This document shows positions 61,778-64,000 of a stretch of DNA of 64,000 nt, piece by piece. The number at the start of each line of letters is the position of its first letter. Position 1 is the first letter of the stretch. The notes beneath the pieces are model-generated. The model was not told the origin of the DNA and made no database searches. It saw only the letters and a list, made by a program, of their open reading frames with translations. Made by a program: the position numbers and the translations under genes. The DNA comes from Variovorax sp. WS11 (GTDB lineage Bacteria > Pseudomonadota > Gammaproteobacteria > Burkholderiales > Burkholderiaceae_C): positions 1,798,001-1,862,000 of the forward strand of contig NZ_JAAGOW010000001.1 of the NCBI RefSeq assembly GCF_010499245.1, read 5' to 3'.

Positions 61778-61921
61778 CGGCTTCGCCGCGCACGACTGCG
61801 ACTGAAAGCCACATCCTGAATCCGTTGCCTCGAGGGGCAACACCGCCGGCGCCAGACCCCTTAGATTGGGGGGCGGATACCGCGAACGTGCGGAACTGCG
61901 ACTGCAGTCATCCCGTCAAGT

Positions 61922-62434
61922 CTATTCGTCATCTGAGTCCCACTGGGCCAGATCTTCGACTGGTTCAGGCAGGCGACCTTCGAGCGCTTCTGCTATCCAC
62001 GCCGGGTCGATGTAGTTGTGAGTTGGTTCAATGATCCATGAAAGGAAGTCCTTTGGACCGCCATTCATATAAGGAGGAGGCGAAACCGGCTTGAAAACAG
62101 TGGGTAGCTGTTCTTCAAGGGATATGTAGTTCAGAACGAAGCCAAGTTCCTGAACCACATGCCAGGCCAGTGAGTGGTCGAGATCGAGGTTCAGTTTCAC
62201 CCACCAAAAGGCGTCCGGAGTTGAATCCGATGAAAGGACCTCCACGCCTGGCACTCGTGACAGGAAGGCGACCAGTTTGGGCAGCCCAGCCGTGATCACG
62301 TCGCGCGTCACTGCCTCGATAGGTGGCGTGACCGACTCCAGCTTCTCAATGACGTGTGCGTGCAGGCTTCGCCCCGCATCAGACGCTTCACGCTCAAGTG
62401 CTTTGTGAAGCTTGCTTGGAAGTTCGAGATCCAT
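61922..62434 (-). CDS. Hypothetical protein with ribbon-helix-helix-like N-terminus (170 aa)
   Basis: I do not recognise a family for the whole protein. Residues 1-33 resemble a ribbon-helix-helix antitoxin/repressor start: ELPSKLHKALEREAS then AGRSLHAHVIEKLES, which fits a strand and two helices. The rest is acidic, with FWWVKLNLD and two Trp-rich segments, and may be a protein-interaction domain. The gene has visibly lower GC (about half) than the 68% around it, and no cognate toxin gene follows. It lies directly outside the iad locus, a place where integrated DNA is common. Not well supported as functional. Confidence 0.55.
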   Translation of the reverse strand: MDLELPSKLHKALEREASDAGRSLHAHVIEKLESVTPPIEAVTRDVITAGLPKLVAFLSRVPGVEVLSSDSTPDAFWWVKLNLDLDHSLAWHVVQELGFVLNYISLEEQLPTVFKPVSPPPYMNGGPKDFLSWIIEPTHNYIDPAWIAEALEGRLPEPVEDLAQWDSDDE

Positions 62435-62594
62435 ATTCAGTCTTATCGATGAGTTGTCGGAGGGCGATGACCTTAGCCAGATTCGAGCCCGCGAAGCAAG
62501 TTAGCGAGAAAGAGAGAGAAATGAAAGCTCTCATAGATAAAAGCATTTGTCTCCAGCACGAAGACGAATGTCAGGAGTCCTGGCGGCAAGGCGC

Positions 62595-63521
62595 TTACAC
62601 GCACGCCAACGCCAGGGCCAGCCTCGCGCCCACCTCGGCGTTGTGTTTCACGAGCGCGATATTGGTCGCCAGGCTGCGCCCGCCCGTCAGCGCCTTGATG
62701 CGCGACAGCAAAAAAGGCGTGACCGCCTTGCCGGCAATGCCCTGCGCCGCGGCCTCGGCAAGAGCCTGGTCGGTGATCGCGTCGATCTCCTCGCGCGGCA
62801 TGGCCGCGGCTTCCGGCACCGGCGTGCTCAGCACCACGCCGCCGGCGAGGCCCAGGCTCCACTTGGTGCGGATGAAGCGGGCCTGCGCATCCGCATCGTC
62901 CAGGCGATAGTCAGCGCGCAAGCCGCTGTCGCGCGTGTAGAAGGCCGCGAAGTTGTCCTGCCCGCAGCTGAGCACCGGCACGCCATGCGTCTCCAGGTAT
63001 TCCAGCGTGAGCCCGAGGTCCAGGATCGACTTGGCGCCGGCGCACACCACCGCCACCGAAGTCTTCGCCAGTTCCTGCAGGTCGGCCGAGACGTCGAAGC
63101 TCTGCGCCGCACCGCGATGCACACCGCCGATGCCGCCGGTGACGAAGACCTCGATGCCGGCCAGCGCCGCGCAGATCATGGTGCCGGCCACGGTGGTGGC
63201 GCCGAGCTCGCCGCTCGCGAGCACCGCCGGCAAGTCGCGCCGGCTGACCTTGTGCGCCTGGTCTGAACGGCCGATCAGCTCCAGTTCATCGTCCGACAGC
63301 CCGATGCGGATGCGCCCGCCCATCAGCGCGATGGTCGCGGGCTCGGCACCCAGGCTGCGGATCGCTGCCTCCACCTCGCGCGCCGTGCGCACGTTCTCCG
63401 GGTAGGGCATGCCGTGCGCGATGATGGTCGACTCCAGCGCCACGAGGGGCCGCCCGGCGGCGCGCGCGGCAGCCACGGGCGCACTCAGGGCGAGCCAGGA
63501 TTGGGCAAGCGGGTTGTCCAT
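62595..63521 (-). CDS. psuG: Pseudouridine-5'-phosphate glycosidase (308 aa)
   Basis: Breaks the C-C bond of pseudouridine 5'-phosphate to uracil and ribose 5-phosphate. The family is recognised by ALESTIIAHGMPYPEN, GGIGGVHRGA near residue 137, the FVTGGIGG and QDNFAAFYTRDSG regions and the metal-binding Asp of SFDVSADL. Length 308 is standard. ATG 63521 matches the family start. No PsuK kinase gene is adjacent in the window; one may lie elsewhere, or the enzyme may serve a different nucleoside. Confidence 0.92.
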   Translation of the reverse strand: MDNPLAQSWLALSAPVAAARAAGRPLVALESTIIAHGMPYPENVRTAREVEAAIRSLGAEPATIALMGGRIRIGLSDDELELIGRSDQAHKVSRRDLPAVLASGELGATTVAGTMICAALAGIEVFVTGGIGGVHRGAAQSFDVSADLQELAKTSVAVVCAGAKSILDLGLTLEYLETHGVPVLSCGQDNFAAFYTRDSGLRADYRLDDADAQARFIRTKWSLGLAGGVVLSTPVPEAAAMPREEIDAITDQALAEAAAQGIAGKAVTPFLLSRIKALTGGRSLATNIALVKHNAEVGARLALALACV

Positions 63522-63585
63522 GTCGATGCGTTCTCCTGGGCGATGCGGGCGCAATGATCTTAGATCCTGGCCCCACGCACCCTCC

Positions 63586-64000
63586 TCAGGGCACCAGCAC
63601 CGCCCGGCCCCGATGCCCGCGCTGCGTGATCCATTCGAGCGCGCTCGCCGCCTCGCCGAGCGCGAAGCGCTTCACTTCGAGCGTGAGCCTTCCGTCCGCC
63701 AGCCGCGCCAGCAAGGCCGGCACGGCGGCGCGGCCGGCGGCTTCGCGCCCGAACATGTTGAGCGGCAACAGCGCCACGTCGCGCTGCAGGAAATGGGCGA
63801 TGTTCAAGGGCAGCGTGTTGCCCGCCGTGTAGCCCACCAGCACCGCGCGGCCGCCGGGCACGACGCAGGGCAAGGCAGCCTCCAGCACCGGGCCGCCGAC
63901 GGTGTCGACCAGCAGGTCGACGGGCTGCTGCTGCGCGTCCTCCGTGCGAGCGAGCACGATGGCGCCGGCCTCGCGCACGAGCTGCACCGTCATCGATCCC
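63586..64000 (-). CDS. Zinc-type/quinone oxidoreductase (MDR family), C-terminal fragment
   Basis: The last 138 or so codons of a medium-chain dehydrogenase/reductase (quinone oxidoreductase-like). The frame is still open at the window edge with GSM-TVQLVREAGA, which is the helix after the GxGxxG nucleotide motif (GGVGSMAVQLA-type), so the real start is outside. Then VDLLVDTVGG, VPGGRAVLVGY and the C-terminal LGEAASALEWITQRGHRGRAVLVP follow, the usual MDR ending. It would reduce quinones or enones with NADPH. It is 64 bases from psuG and on the same strand. Confidence 0.85.
   Translation of the reverse strand, partial: GSMTVQLVREAGAIVLARTEDAQQQPVDLLVDTVGGPVLEAALPCVVPGGRAVLVGYTAGNTLPLNIAHFLQRDVALLPLNMFGREAAGRAAVPALLARLADGRLTLEVKRFALGEAASALEWITQRGHRGRAVLVP

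Noticed and set aside
62356..62910. A plus-strand frame of 184 codons between the low-GC gene and psuG.
   Set aside because: It crosses the 5' end of the hypothetical gene and the 3' end of psuG in antisense and has no family features.

Overview
The window (about 68% GC, few intergenic gaps, typical betaproteobacterial gene orders) looks like a chromosome segment of a member of the Comamonadaceae, most likely Variovorax or a close relative. The tRNA-Tyr/Gly/Thr-tuf-tRNA-Trp-secE-nusG-rplKAJL-rpoBC run, the rsmB-DUF4390-ntrYX cluster, the trpEG...trpDC-ung order and an intergenic repeat I recognise from this family all fit. No database search was possible; every product name rests on motifs and recall.

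Layout. (1) 1-8737: a minus-strand catabolic operon (FAD-linked hydroxyacid oxidase, TRAP transporter QM-P, two SDRs, a PEP-mutase/isocitrate-lyase-type enzyme, a DapA-type aldolase and a ribokinase-like start cut by the window edge), divergent from a GntR/FCD regulator. It looks like uptake and breakdown of a sugar acid or hydroxyacid of unknown identity. (2) 8768-14712: tRNA-Phe and housekeeping genes ntrX, ntrY, DUF4390, rsmB and a LemA-like gene. (3) 14747-28818: one long minus-strand transcription/translation block from a promoter at 28790-28818 (tRNA-Tyr, tRNA-Gly, tRNA-Thr, tuf, tRNA-Trp, secE, nusG, rplK, rplA, rplJ, rplL, rpoB, rpoC) ending in a clear terminator after rpoC. (4) 28915-35500: trpE-trpG-ltaE-lysE-trpD-trpC-ung with a leader that encodes a 27-residue peptide with a Trp-Pro-Trp core, a candidate ribosome-mediated attenuator. 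(5) 35546-36136: a lone chalcone-isomerase-like secreted protein on the plus strand.

(6) 36133-61777 is the most interesting part: 21 catabolic and transport genes bracketed by two MarR regulators. Next to the right-hand MarR gene run iorA-like, iorB-like, reductase, Rieske alpha and Rieske beta genes, then CoA ligase, thiolase-like, DUF35-SDR fusion, an isatin-hydrolase-type cyclase and an SDR. A second transcription unit carries three tandem Liv-type binding proteins, a second Rieske pair, a Liv permease/ATPase set, a CoA ligase and SDRs. From memory this gene content and order match the Variovorax indole-3-acetic acid (auxin) degradation locus (iad), whose iadDE Rieske genes and MarR repressor IadR have been studied. 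I infer that IAA is imported, oxygenated by IadDE with IadC as reductase, and carried through isatin-type intermediates. The second oxygenase, the degenerate thiolase/DUF35-SDR pair and the IorAB-like enzyme have no role I can assign. Two different palindromes lie in the promoters and may be the sites of the two MarR proteins.

(7) 61922-64000: a lower-GC hypothetical gene with a ribbon-helix-helix-like N-terminus, psuG (pseudouridine-5'-phosphate glycosidase) and a quinone-oxidoreductase-type gene cut by the window edge.
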